From Gracilaria gracilis (lineage: Eukaryota > Rhodophyta > Florideophyceae > Gracilariales > Gracilariaceae): a stretch of DNA of 64,000 bases. This document shows positions 1-10,826 of this stretch, piece by piece (positions within the stretch are counted from its first letter, which is position 1; every line of letters begins with the position of its first letter). Below the pieces are notes generated by a model that saw only the letters and a program-made list of their open reading frames with translations, was not told the DNA's origin and ran no database searches. Made by a program: the position numbers and the translations under genes. The stretch spans positions 1-64,000 of the forward strand of contig JARGSG010000194.1 in assembly GCA_030374805.1 (NCBI GenBank), given 5' to 3'.

Positions 1-588
1 CCGATGGCTGTAATCCCAACGTGTGCTACGCCCTTGACGGAAGTGCTTTCAATCAACGACACCGAGTGGGAGTATCAACAGAATTTCGTCAAGATGGTAA
101 CTAATTTGATCGGGTTTGATCCGGCGGCCAGATTCTCTGGTATGCAGTACGGCCTTGAATCCCGGCTCATCAGCTTGCCGACCACTTCAGGCGATTTCCA
201 GGAGAAGGTGCACTTCGCCAAGTCGATGAAGGCGCGTAGAACATACATCGCACCCGGAATTGCTGCCTGTCGTCGTATTCTAAGAAGGACGAAAGGCGAG
301 CCGAACAAGATTGTGCTACTTGGAGACGGTCGTAGTAACTTCGATTCTGATCTGCCTCCGTTCGATCCGGAATCAGTGGCGCAGGCGTTCCTCGATGAAG
401 GAGTGAATGCTGACGGAACTAATAATCACTCTATTAGTGCCGTGGCTGTGCACTTTTCCGATACGATATTCATGCAGAATATCATTGGTGATACCGGTAC
501 GGTGTTCCAGGTGGAGGAATGGGATGAAGTGATCGACATTGCGGCGGCTCTGACGATGTTGGTGTGTGGATATATCAACTTCTTCTGA
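1..588 (+). CDS. von Willebrand factor A-domain protein, 5' partial
   Basis: The reading frame is open at the window edge (Pro codon at 1-3, Met at 4-6), so the true start and any signal peptide lie upstream. The fold is recognisable as a vWA domain: a metal-site helix region (VLSINDTEWEYQQNFVKMV), the strand ARFSGMQYGLES, and the second MIDAS strand KIVLLGDGRSNF, then a C-terminal strand ending TMLVCGYINFF and TGA. vWA domains bind ligands through a divalent metal site and are common in extracellular adhesion proteins. The first MIDAS loop (DxSxS) should be at or before the window edge and appears as VLSINDTEW, where the consensus is lost or divergent. Two relatives occur at 23170-23850 and 32363-33044, and both of those have signal peptides. 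The family is fairly sure; the ligand is unknown. Confidence 0.75.
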   Translation, partial: PMAVIPTCATPLTEVLSINDTEWEYQQNFVKMVTNLIGFDPAARFSGMQYGLESRLISLPTTSGDFQEKVHFAKSMKARRTYIAPGIAACRRILRRTKGEPNKIVLLGDGRSNFDSDLPPFDPESVAQAFLDEGVNADGTNNHSISAVAVHFSDTIFMQNIIGDTGTVFQVEEWDEVIDIAAALTMLVCGYINFF

Positions 589-3303
589 TTTTAGTAGAGG
601 GAAGTTGCTTAATTAATAAGCAATGAAACCGTAACTCTCATGTGAATCTCATTAAAAGCTATGCTTTGCGTTCTTTTAGATAAAAGCCAGTCTTCATTGC
701 GCCGCTAGTAACGCACCAGAAGCGGGCATGAGGTCCCCTTTGATGGCTGATTTTGTCCCCAAACTCATGAAGATAAGAGTGGCAAGAACACGCATTTGTT
801 TGCCACGGGAATCGGCAGTGGTCACCAAACGGCAGGAACGTACATCTGAAGAGCGAGTACGGTGGGGTGAACGGAGTTTCCAAAGGGAAAATAATTATCT
901 TGTTGACATGCAGATTTCAAGTTTGAGATGCGCCATGCTGCGGTACGTACAAAGGCAAAACGCAACACAGCGAAAAAGCACGTGAAACAATTCAAAATTG
1001 GCTTGCTACTCGGTTCTGGTTGAGGCTCTATATCGTAGGGTCTGTAGTTGCCATAAAGTGTTTTATTGAGCACACTCTGGTTGCTCTCTGTTGATCGTTG
1101 TGTTTGGGTTGCCTTTAGAAGGACACTGCTCCTCGTGTGTTGTTTGTAAATAATACAGAAGGGAACTCATTCGCGCCAAACGGCCTCCAAACGCGGTCAT
1201 GGGCTGGGAGAATGAGCGAGCTGATGGTCGCGAAGGAGCGCTCTACCAAGAGGTAGACCTGTCACTCCGTATCTACACTTCCATTTCGCCACCCTTAGCC
1301 AATGAAAAGCCAGCCTTCTTTTGTAGGGATTCTCGAAAGGAAAGGGAAAACCAAATATTTGCCCAATACACGTGGGGTACGTATACCACAGCTAATGGAT
1401 GGACGACGATGCTATATATAGAGGTTGCTGTCTCTTGAATTGAGCACCGCAAAGTGTCTGGGTTCTTGACGTCCATGCAAGAATGCTTTTGTTCGGAAGT
1501 GAGCCACAGGTTTTGCTTCGGTAGGGTTCAGTTTACACTCAGGAATGTGGCATGCGAGTGTAACATGTAGGAGGAAGCGTTGTTGACGTGAGGCTAGTTC
1601 TTCCACTTGTTGGGACTGCATGTATTTTGCACGTTCTTTCCGCTTTTTCATTAGATGAAGGAATCATCGCCGTTGTGACGCGGAGCAGTGTCGAATTGGC
1701 AAAAGTTGGCACGGTGCGGACAGGAGGGGACAGGAGTTTACTACAATTTATGCTATATCCAAGCGTTTTGGTCAGGTTGCTTGAGATAATGTATGGATAC
1801 AGAACCCAATTGTTTGCTATGTGCCGAAAACGAAGTGGTTTGCTATGGTTTGAGCTGGAAAAGAACGTGGTCAAGTTTGTTACTCCCATACTGCCGCTCA
1901 GTACACGGTGGTGATTGGCAACGGCGACGTACACCTACTAACTTTACACCTAACGGCACCCCGATCGACAGCAATTTCATTATCTGAGCTGCCAGATACA
2001 CACGTGCTGTGGAACACAGTTGTAGTCTTCATGAAATTATTTGCAAATTAGCGCAAGCGTGTGGTGTCAAACAACGTGCTCCAAAGACCGACCTATCATA
2101 GCTGTTGCTGCATTTCGTTCAAGTCAAAGCGCAGCCAACGCTCGGCGCGAGGCGGTTGTAAAGGAGCTGCGTGCACGAAGGTTAGCAAAACGTTTCGTTC
2201 CAAGTGCTAATGGGCGAGAAATGTAGGGCAAGTTCGCAGCAGATTTAGTCGGACAGCAGCGTTTCACCGCACAAATCAGTGGTTCTCATGAGTGCTGTGC
2301 AGACCGCCTCCGTAAGGCGTGTGCTCGTACGGATACCAAGCGGCACGCTCCATAAGGAACGCGCACTCTCTCTCAGACCGCTGCCTGTGGCAATTGTTGG
2401 CAAACCTCGAGAGCGATAAGTTGTTTGAATTGCATTACAACAACGCACAAGATATTTTTCAAAAGCTTTCCTGGCTGCTGATTGGCGAGCACGTCCCTGA
2501 CATATCCCCATAGATATTAGCTCCATGCCAGCCTTACAGCATTGCCTAAATTTACTGGCGAGGAGGCACTACAGCAGTTACAGATATCATAGCCCTCTAT
2601 TTCTATCCACATCCGTCGGCGCGTTTTGGCCACATGCGTAGCTGTTCCAACCTGGCTGAGATTCAAATCCCGCGCGCTTGTCATGCCGTCTTTTAGGCCA
2701 CCACTTCTAGCCTGATTGTCTCAAGGAAAAACGCCGCCGACGGAAGCGCATCAATCCTTTTTCCCTGTACGGCTCTGTTGAAACGCGAGCAAGCTCGCGT
2801 TTCCCACAGCGTTAGCATTTGGCAAGACACAAGATCATAGATATTATTTGAACCTTTCCTATGTGCTGTTCTGAGAACACGACTGATGCAGAGGAGGAGC
2901 AAAACGCAATCCGCGCGCTATGAGCCACCACGGCTAACTTACTTCAAAGTAACCTTACTGAACATTCTCACAACTGTATTCTGATTAAGCCTTACTACGT
3001 ACCAACCGTAGCAGGTATACGGCTAATGCTACACGTGCTTGCTCCAGTTCATAAGAGAGGAATGCGATGCCCTCCCAATGCGGCGCAGATCGAAGCGTTT
3101 GACTCGTCGACACCACCTCTTCTTTACTTTGCCCCCAATTGACGCCTGCAGGTAAGCATACTTTGAACAGAGGCGCTTGCATTCTTTTCGAGCTCGTCTG
3201 TTACGCCTCCAACCGCAAATCGCTTCCGCCCAGATACTATTCTCTTTGTGCCAAGTTGAACGCCGCCACCACTGCAGCGAGCAACGTCACCCACCAATCG
3301 GCC
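589..3303. other. Intergenic stretch, no supported gene
   Basis: No open frame here looks like a conserved protein. The longest overlapping frames (about 1539-1934 minus and 1588-1914 plus) are shadows of each other, and the plus one would need a GTG start. A TATATATAG motif lies near 1413 and a tRNA B-box-like string (GATTCAAATCC) near 2670, with no matching cloverleaf around it. The frame leading into the next gene is open from 3139 but has no ATG before 3304. Confidence 0.5.
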
Positions 3304-4692
3304 ATGGAGACACTCAAGCTATCCATTGGAGTCTCGGCAGCAAGCATCCTGAGGTTCATCATCTTGGAGACCGCCATAACGATGATTGCCGCGCCGTTGT
3401 TAACAAAGAGCCTGGAGAACTTTGCCAAACGTTGCATTTTATCCGGTCAATCCATCCAAATAAGAGCCCTTGACTTCGGATGGTTGACCCCCGTCAATGT
3501 TGCCTATTCCAAGATAAGCACAAGTACCGAACCCACACTCCCAGATAAGAACAGCGAAGTGAGTTCTCGAAAATGGGCAGGTCTGGCGCGCTTGATAACT
3601 GTCTTGGTGAAGCTTGGAGTGATTAACGCGTTGCTTCTCGCCGCAATAGTCTCCACGGAGATGACCGCAGGTGCCACAAACGAGAGGGTGCTCATCAGTA
3701 AACCCGTCAGGCGCCATTCGAATATCAAGAGCGCGTTGGCTGCAATCTCCGCTGATACTAGCGCGCTGCTTGATCGCGTGACAGAGATCGAGCGATGTAC
3801 CCAGGACGGGGATGCGCTCCACTACCAAACTGTCGAGGGCTTCTGCCGAGCCAGGGAACTCGAGCCTAGCGCGTGGGCAACGGTGCGAGGAAGGGACGAC
3901 ATGTTTGTGGAAAGGATCGGTGATCAGCGTCTGATAGCACTAGATGAGTGGACGAACAACACCTTCCAAGCAGTGACTGTGGAGATAGAAGGGCACTCGG
4001 AGAAGCGTTTCTTCTGGAGAAACGACCAGGCTACCATGTATTGCCATGATTTGAGGGAACAAAGCGACCTGGAGGTTGGTAAAGTGAACGGCCATTGTGC
4101 TGTCATGCTCAATGCAGCGATGAAGCAGGTTTTGTACCTTGTCAAGGTACATCAGGTAAGCGATGTGGCAGACTTGGTGTTGACCGTTGATCGATCCGAC
4201 TACATCGACGTTCTCGCGATAGAATTGGGAGATGTGGACGGGGCCGAAAATGAAATCATGTTCGCTTCTGTGACGATTGCGAAGAGATACTTGGCGTTGG
4301 GAGTGTCCGTATTGGACGACCGAATTATTCAGGAGTACTACACAGAAGCGGCTACCATGTCTAGGATACTGCGAACGATGGTCGACGGATTCGCCGGTGA
4401 TGCTGAGCAAATTGGGGAGTATTACGTTAACCGTATACTAGCAACGCAGAGTTTGTGGTCAGTGGTGTTTCTTGCCGCGGTGATTTTGCTCTCATTGGTG
4501 ATCAGCCTTGCAACTAGACAGAAGACTGGTCTTTTGGTGCCGTTCGACCTGACTGGCCTGATGAAGAGGCTTGCGGTGATTGGGGAAGGTGGAACGTGCG
4601 ACACTGCGGGAAAGTGGCCGGTTGCGCATTCGTCCAAAGTCAATGGCGAACCTTGCGTGAGATTCCACGACATCGAACAGCAATCGCCCTGA
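3304..4692 (+). CDS. Predicted three-TM membrane protein of unknown function (462 aa)
   Basis: The frame is open from 3139, but its first ATG is at 3304 in a strong context (GCCATGG), giving 462 aa and a TGA stop. Three hydrophobic segments are visible: residues about 8-33, 95-117 and 385-404. The roughly 270-residue stretch between TM2 and TM3 is hydrophilic with scattered cysteines (CTQDG, FCRARE, YCHDL, GHCAV), so it is probably an extracytoplasmic or lumenal domain. A short tail follows TM3. I recognise no family motif. Length, uniform codon use and the absence of stops over 1.4 kb support a real single-exon gene. Topology and function are inference only. No neighbour within 2 kb suggests a pathway. 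Confidence 0.7.
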   Translation: METLKLSIGVSAASILRFIILETAITMIAAPLLTKSLENFAKRCILSGQSIQIRALDFGWLTPVNVAYSKISTSTEPTLPDKNSEVSSRKWAGLARLITVLVKLGVINALLLAAIVSTEMTAGATNERVLISKPVRRHSNIKSALAAISADTSALLDRVTEIERCTQDGDALHYQTVEGFCRARELEPSAWATVRGRDDMFVERIGDQRLIALDEWTNNTFQAVTVEIEGHSEKRFFWRNDQATMYCHDLREQSDLEVGKVNGHCAVMLNAAMKQVLYLVKVHQVSDVADLVLTVDRSDYIDVLAIELGDVDGAENEIMFASVTIAKRYLALGVSVLDDRIIQEYYTEAATMSRILRTMVDGFAGDAEQIGEYYVNRILATQSLWSVVFLAAVILLSLVISLATRQKTGLLVPFDLTGLMKRLAVIGEGGTCDTAGKWPVAHSSKVNGEPCVRFHDIEQQSP

Positions 4693-5334
4693 GATGCATA
4701 TCTAATCTGACAAAGGGCTCAATTTAACTGACGTGGTATATATAGATGGCGACAAATAAGGGCGACAAGGTTCGAGATCAACTTGAGAACAGCTCCAAGG
4801 CATGTAATTAGATTAATAAAACAATTATTATATACGAAGGGTTGATGAACTAAATTCATTTCTTCGCGACACTCAATCTCACGCGATAATTGCTGTAACT
4901 ATATTTAGCTCCTGGCACATGAGCTCCCAGTAGCTATTGCTAAGTTACCACAACTTTGAAGGCAGGTTTTAGGTTAGTCGCAACGTGGAACTGTTTAGTG
5001 TTCCCAACGTAGCGCTGATCGCCTCCTTGCTATGAAACAAGATATGTCGCACAAACGCCATACAGTATACATATATATACAGTAGCTGTTCCTCTTCGGA
5101 CACTCAGATCAACTGTAAAAGGTAACGCTACCACTATCTTGTGGCAGATTTACACCATAATCTGGGACAAACGGCTGCTACAGCCCACGTGAAATTCGTA
5201 TGAACATTTAGCATGGGTGTCGGGGCTAAGTTGGCGTAAGGTGGCAGCTTTCACAAACGAACCCTCCTCCCTTTTTAATCCATGAATGAAAAATTGTTCC
5301 GTACAGTTTAGCCACACCTCTTCTATTCTTCACC
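4693..5334. other. Intergenic, AT-rich, no gene seen
   Basis: Contains TATATATAG near 4738 and an alternating TATACATATATATA run near 5067, but no credible ORF. A pyrimidine-rich leader (CCACACCTCTTCTATTCTTCACC) just before 5335 resembles those ahead of other genes in the window. Confidence 0.4.
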
Positions 5335-5905
5335 ATGAATCTCCCTGTCATGCTCTGCGTTTCTCTTCCCTCAGATTTGTCTCCCATATAGAGAGGCCGA
5401 GGTGGAATGCGGCAGTGTAGGCTGCATCACGGCATCTTGTAACAGACATCCTCCTGCGATGTCTGCGACGATATAACAGTTTCTCGTTGCGAAGGTTTTA
5501 CAAAAGACGCCGTCGATCAACACTGTCTGCGATGTGAATGCGATTGCTTCGACGTTTCGGACACTATTGAGGGCTTCCCCGAGCCCGATTGTTTGCTGTA
5601 CTGTATTCCATACAGTCGGGACCATGTTCCAGATTCTTGTTCATATTCTTCTGGCAATCCTCTGTGAGTTCGAGTTGGATTTGGATGAAGTGGCGGATTA
5701 TTGTTGCTCTGAAGTCGTAACTTTCATTACCTCCAAGAGGAATCTGGTCGTGTATGCTGGCTTATGGCTAAGCGTATTCACCTTTGTGTTACCGATTACC
5801 GAACACAACCTACTTGCCCACAAACTCCTTTATTGTCGTTTGAATTTAAGGACTTCGAAATGTTCGCATAATTATAGCCAAGTTTCGCAAAAGTTTAGAG
5901 GTTAG
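5335..5905 (+). pseudogene. Decayed gene for a small secreted Cys-rich protein (tentative)
   Basis: An ATG at 5335 follows a CT-rich leader and starts a hydrophobic, signal-like run (MNLPVMLCVSLPSD) that ends at a TAG after 18 codons. A +1 shift at about 5392 gives a Cys-rich stretch (VECGSVGCITASC). That frame runs to one TAA at about 5476 and then stays open to 5905 (SINTVCDVNAIAST, then IVCCTVFHTVG, then DYCCSEVV). Alternating cysteines and hydrophobic blocks resemble the small secreted proteins at 15126 and 16759. The gene would need one frameshift and one stop repaired, so it is probably a pseudogene. It could instead be chance ORFs; the case rests on composition and leader only. Confidence 0.3.
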
Positions 5906-6137
5906 GTTGCAAATCTTTCTTTATACGAAAGCAGATAGTCAGTGAAACTGCATTAACATTCTCGAGGCATTAAACCCCACCAAATCGTTTACCTTTCTTA
6001 TCACTATGCAAACCAAGTTTATTTCTGCTACGCTACTCCTTCATGCCTCAGACTCGAAACCTACAGAAGTGGTGACATCTCTCCCCCTCAACTCTGACAC
6101 TTGACTACTTGGAAAGCAGCCCGTATTCTGACTGATT
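5906..6137. other. Intergenic, nothing recognised
   Basis: AT-rich sequence leading into the dispersed repeat at 6138. No ORF or RNA gene is visible. Confidence 0.4.
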
Positions 6138-6545
6138 GACTACCGCAAAAATTATGATGACTTTGACTGACTGACTTCTAATATCACGATTTAGTCAGTC
6201 ATGTTAGTCAGAATTCCCCCAAAACATGGTCGCTACTGAGAATTTTTCCTATTGTATTTACTAAAAGAATAAAAACGTAGTCAAATTTAATTTTAAATTC
6301 AAATACTGAAACAAAATTTGAATTTGCGAACTGTTTTGTGAATGTTGCGAGGAACACTATCAAAGTTTAGCTCTCTGGTTGTTATTACGCCAATAGGTTG
6401 AGGGAGGTTAACTTGTTTATTGATGTGCTGAAGTTAATTTGAGCAAATGACCAAATCGTAACAAAATCTGACTGACTTGAGCTTAAAGAATTGTGACTAG
6501 GGACTTTCGCAGGCCTTATTTAGTGAGTCACAAATACGCCCCTGT
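6138..6545. repeat. Dispersed MITE-like repeat, family R1, copy 1
   Basis: This block is a diverged match to 10168-10487 in the same orientation. Shared landmarks in order are GCAAAAATTATGA.GACT.TGACTGA, GTCAAATTTAA, TTGTTGTT.TTA..CCAATAG, TTCATTGATGT and GTCA.AAATACGCC. The ends are rich in GACTGACTGA/TCAGTCAG, so they are loosely inverted relative to each other, as in a non-autonomous DNA element. No coding capacity. Boundaries are approximate because only two copies are visible. Confidence 0.6.
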
Positions 6546-7037
6546 TTCCAAGGAAAGGCAAGGTTTCAAACAAAGAGGGTGCAAAGCCCGATTTAGTGCT
6601 TTGTTCTCACAAATGCTCCAAAATCAACCCATGAATATCATGTACCGTTGCTATCACTGAGCCCTCTGTCGTTGCCTTTTGCTGATCTTCACTACTTGGG
6701 TTGTATAGCAGAGTGAGTCTGTGCTCAGAAAATCCCTGCTACTCCAGTAGAATGGGAGTGGTGGTCAACCAAGACAGACTGCTTCGCATTCTTACAATCT
6801 ACTTCTGAACACGACCATGAACTCCTGTGATCAAGAAGGTGGTCGCCGTCCGTGCTCTGTAGATCTGCCATTCCCCACACTTCCGGTTCCAAGAATTTCT
6901 TCTTCGCTTCCTGAACAATTCGGGCACCCAAGGGAATAGCTAAATGAATCTAATGACATTGTTTTACTCATAGCCTTTTCTCTTAAAAGGCAGAAACTAT
7001 CACAACATTAATCAGTCATCTCGTTTCGAACATAACG
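6546..7037. other. Intergenic, nothing recognised
   Basis: No credible ORF in either direction. It lies just downstream of the zinc-finger gene on the minus strand and may include its 3' untranslated region. Confidence 0.4.
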
Positions 7038-7917
7038 TTACCCACGGTCTCTTCTCTCTTCATCCTGTCTGCGGCGTGCCTCCTCTGCAAGGCTTTCCTG
7101 CCTATTGGAATGGCTCTGACAGGCGTTCAAGCCGCTCGCGTGTCTCCTCAGATGCACGTGTTGCGCAAACCTTCTACCACAGAGCGCGCACACATACTTC
7201 CGCGGCTTGTGAATCAATTGATGTCTTTTGAATTGAGATAGCGCGTAGTTCATGAACGTGCACCCCTCTTTCTGGCACCTGTACGGCTTGCACTTGATTT
7301 TGTGCCTTGGAAGATCCATCACTAATTTTTTTGCAATCACCACACTGCGTCTTGTGAACATCACTGGAACGCTGCAATCCACTTGCAGACGGTAACGAAC
7401 TGGGACCCGCAGCGCTTCCGCCAGATCTCATGTTCGAAGGTCCAGCTGCATGGAAAGACCTCGCCGTTTGTAAACCACTTTCTTCCGCCCCAGAAGGAGC
7501 TCCAAAAGATCAGTGTCCACCGCTTCCAGATCTATGTGCGGATCCAGATGGGGAGTTGAGCAGATCTCTAACCGATGTAACCCTGCCAGAAGGTCCAGCA
7601 GCTGAAGAAGGACCTCCCATTTGTTCGAAGCGCCCTTCCCTCGCTCGACCATCTCCACGCTGTCCGGATGACGCGCGAAACCTGCCACTACTGCTTCCAG
7701 ATCTGGACGTAGGATTGAGCAAATCGCCAATCGCTGTTACCCTGCGTCGAGGGTCGGAAGGACTACCTTGCTGTCTTGACTGCTCACGCTCACTGTCACC
7801 ATCAGAACTGCTTGCGGGATTTAGAAGGTATGGCAAGCCCATTCTACGAGATGACGGCCTTCTATTGTGGCCTTCGCCGTCTCCGGCACCGCCGGAAGAA
7901 GACGGAAAGAAACTCAT
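7038..7917 (-). pseudogene. C2H2 zinc-finger protein gene, interrupted by one stop and one frameshift
   Basis: Reading on the minus strand from ATG 7917, a Ser/Gly/Arg-rich N-terminus carries three copies of a short repeat (LPYLLNPAS, IGDLLNPTS, VRDLLNSPS). A single TGA at 7512-7510 interrupts the frame, which then continues (GAEESGLQTARSFHAAGPSN) into KTQCGDCKK. There a run of seven A on the coding strand (7332-7326) shifts the frame; with six A it reads on as LVMDLPRHKIKC. This completes a first finger, followed by CQKEGC...HQLIH and CALCGRR...HLRRHA fingers and a charged tail. C2H2 proteins usually bind DNA in the nucleus. The stop might sit in a small intron and the A-run might be a sequencing error, so the gene may be intact in life. 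Confidence 0.6.
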
Positions 7918-10167
7918 GATTTCTGATGGGAAAACTGAAGGGCTGGCTCAGAAGTTGTACAAGTAGATGCTCTCTGTGTTGAACTGCTTTTAGTGGTGAT
8001 CATCATTGCTGAGAGACGGTGAGTTTTATTTATCCCATTCCTCCAGATGAATTCTAACCTGAAAGCGCACCTTTCTTTGAAAGAAGTGAGAGCTTGGCAA
8101 AGGTAAGAGATTGCTCAGTGTGGAATATGATTCGAATCATATGTTCAAAAGTTTGTGAACGAGATGGGCAACACTATATATGAACAGGTATCCCGAGCAT
8201 GTTTGGAAAAGAAGTTTATGCTACGCTTCCAAAGGTGTGGGCCTCTATATGAGTTGTAGAAAACATGTCTCTTTTTCGACCTTTAAATGTCAAACAAGGT
8301 TGGATTATCATTCAAAACCTTTAAACATTTACATGTTTTTACTACGAATATTGATAAAGTATAATGCAATCTCCCGGATATATTTGCATACTATTTTGTC
8401 AAGCGGTATTGCTGGTTCGGAAGCCGACGTAGTCTGTGCGAGCAAAACCTCTGTTAGGTTCCCACAACCAATTTACAACCTTTTCTACTCAAACCAATGT
8501 TAGCTGAACCAAGTCGCCAACGAGGACGTGTAACACTGAAGGTGATGATGAAGGTCTGGCTGACTCTCAGAGGAAGAGAGCAGCCTCCATCACGTTTTAT
8601 ACTGCTATCTACAGCTGTAACGACTACGTCTAGAATGTCTATGTCTATTCAATAACTAACACAGAGCTTGAAGTAGCTTGTAGACTGTCTGCGACGACTC
8701 TCCGTGGCCCTACACGTGCGTTTGTATTACAGCACGACTCCAAAAGCCTTAAGGCAATCTGAAAAGAATTGAACCCAGTCCATGAAAACAGGCAGTGCAA
8801 ACAAAACTCGCTACTGCTAAAATGGGCATCTGGAAGAGAACTAGCTGTCTCAGGCTGGTCACAGAGATTCAATGCTGTGCATGTAGATTCCTCGAAGGAA
8901 TTGTGCAAGTGTGCGGGTATAGTTTATCAAGTTTAGATGGTGGACATGGCGGAGGTTGATGGCACTGCAGAATGGATGGGTCCTGAAGCACGTGGCGCGC
9001 GTGTCATGCGTGGAGTCAACGCGGGAATAGATGTGTTTGTTACACGTGTTGCTTTGTCTTCTTACGACACGTTTTCAAAGACATCTTTTTGAGCAACGCA
9101 CCTTTTTTTTGAGCTTTTTCCGTGATTTCTGTTCATCAATTTCGTTCTCTAATCCGAGCTTTGTGAAAACCCAGAGAAAAGACCGAATTTTAAAAAAGGT
9201 AATCAAAAAACATTAAACAACGATGAAGAACTTGTACGCCCTGTTTACTATATGAGTATGCAAAATTTTTCTTTATCCTTTTTACTTCCTACCTAATTTG
9301 GTTATAAGTATGTAAACAACTTATCAATCACTATGACTTATATCTGGACACTTCATCTTCAAGAGAAAGGCACGAGAAAATTTTACTCCAAGAAAATAAA
9401 AAGAAATCTAAATGACTGATTGAGCAGCCTATATTCGTTGTTTTCAAAAAATTCCAATTTGCCAATGTTTTGAAGGTCTACCAAAACTACCACTTCATCA
9501 GAATTGGCTTCTAAAAATAATGTTTTTGTTCCTTCTAACTACATACAGGAAAGATGTTTTTATTTGAAAACATGTTCTGTCCCAATAACTCATCTTCTTC
9601 TCTTCCAGATATGTCAAATAGAAAACGTCTAATATATACACATTACAGAAGTTCTAGGTCATCGACCTCGAGTTTTTTCTCCTTAGAAGCTCTTCCTTAT
9701 TGAAGTAAAGAAGCCAACAAACACGAATCATATTTCACTTAAGCAACAATACATGAGTATCAAATATATCTAAGCATTTCTGGTACGGTTCATGTTTAGA
9801 ATGGATATGAAGCTCAAACAAACAAAAGCTGTTCTTCAAGAAATAAGCGAAGAAAAGCATCGTATATTAATTCTCCGAATACTAATTTTTCGAGTATTCG
9901 AAGTATTTATTTCTTCTTAGAATTGAATTAACGCTTTTACAATAGCAGGAGAAGCTGAAGTGCATCTGGTTCAATCTCAAAGAACTACGCTACAAAAAAG
10001 TTTTCCAGAGCCTTGTCTTTGGGGAGCTTGCTTCTCGAAATGCTGAAATAAGTTCTGGTTAAGCGTGAATAAAGTCCGTACGCGGAAATTTTTCCACTCC
10101 ATCACATCAGTACGGTTTGGAGTTTCAAAGCGTTTTGTAGGAGCCCCGCGTTTCAGACGACTGAGCA
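7918..10167. other. Long intergenic stretch, no supported gene
   Basis: Mostly AT-rich. Short ORFs at 8180-8503 (plus) and 8645-8908 (minus) have no recognisable domain or leader. TATATA motifs occur near 8175 and 9635. I see no RNA gene. The right end runs into the second copy of repeat R1. Confidence 0.4.
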
Positions 10168-10487
10168 CGGCAAAAATTATGACGACTGTGACTGATACAC
10201 ACCCACTGCTACGAACTTTACAACTTAATAAGTCAGGCTAGATTTTGACTAAAAAAGTGTCCATAGTGAATGGATATGAAAATGAGTCGTCAAATTTAAA
10301 ATTCAAATATTCAAAAAGTTATTGAATGAGAGCACAAGGCCTTTGCCATCTTGTTGTTCTTATACCAATAGCTTCAGGAAATTAATTCGTTCATTGATGT
10401 TTAGATTGAGCACGTGATTAGATCCTGACTAAATTTGACCGACTGTGATTTTCGAAGCCCTCAACTTGTCAGTCAGAAATACGCCGT
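10168..10487. repeat. Dispersed MITE-like repeat, family R1, copy 2
   Basis: Shorter, diverged copy of the element at 6138-6545, with the same order of landmarks (GGCAAAAATTATGACGACTGTGACTGA at the left, GTCAGTCAGAAATACGCC at the right). It lies about 340 bp downstream of the 3' end of the dehalogenase gene. No coding capacity. Confidence 0.6.
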
Positions 10488-10826
10488 TGCTTTGTAGATC
10501 GACCACATTGCAGAATGCCGATAGCTGCACCCGCAGGGATATCTAGACATCGAAACAGGCAAAAATGTTTTAAATGTCGACTGAGGGATACAAGGGTACC
10601 TCAGTTTCTACAAAGCTTGATCTCTCAAAGTAAGTTCTCATTTCCTACTTTGCTCTTCTTCAACCCACATTCTCCGATTCTCACAACTGCGCTTCAGAAT
10701 CCAGAATCGAACTATGTAAAACGGAAACTGTACTTCCGTTTGTGGTAGATCCCATATTTATCTGCTTGTTAAGCGTTACTGGTGCTATCAAAGGAATTGC
10801 CCCGTAGCGAGCCAGCAATTTAGCAT
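10488..10826. other. Intergenic between repeat R1 and the dehalogenase gene
   Basis: Probably includes the 3' untranslated region of the minus-strand dehalogenase. A weak plus-strand ORF (10515-10748) has no recognisable features. Confidence 0.4.

Noticed and set aside
1588-1914. Plus-strand ORF with a signal-like start (MRLVLPLVGTACIL...)
   Set aside because: The frame begins with GTG, has no ATG, overlaps a longer antisense frame and has no recognisable features.
8180-8503. 107-aa plus-strand ORF following TATATATG
   Set aside because: AT-rich, no domain, no signal peptide and no paralogue in the window.
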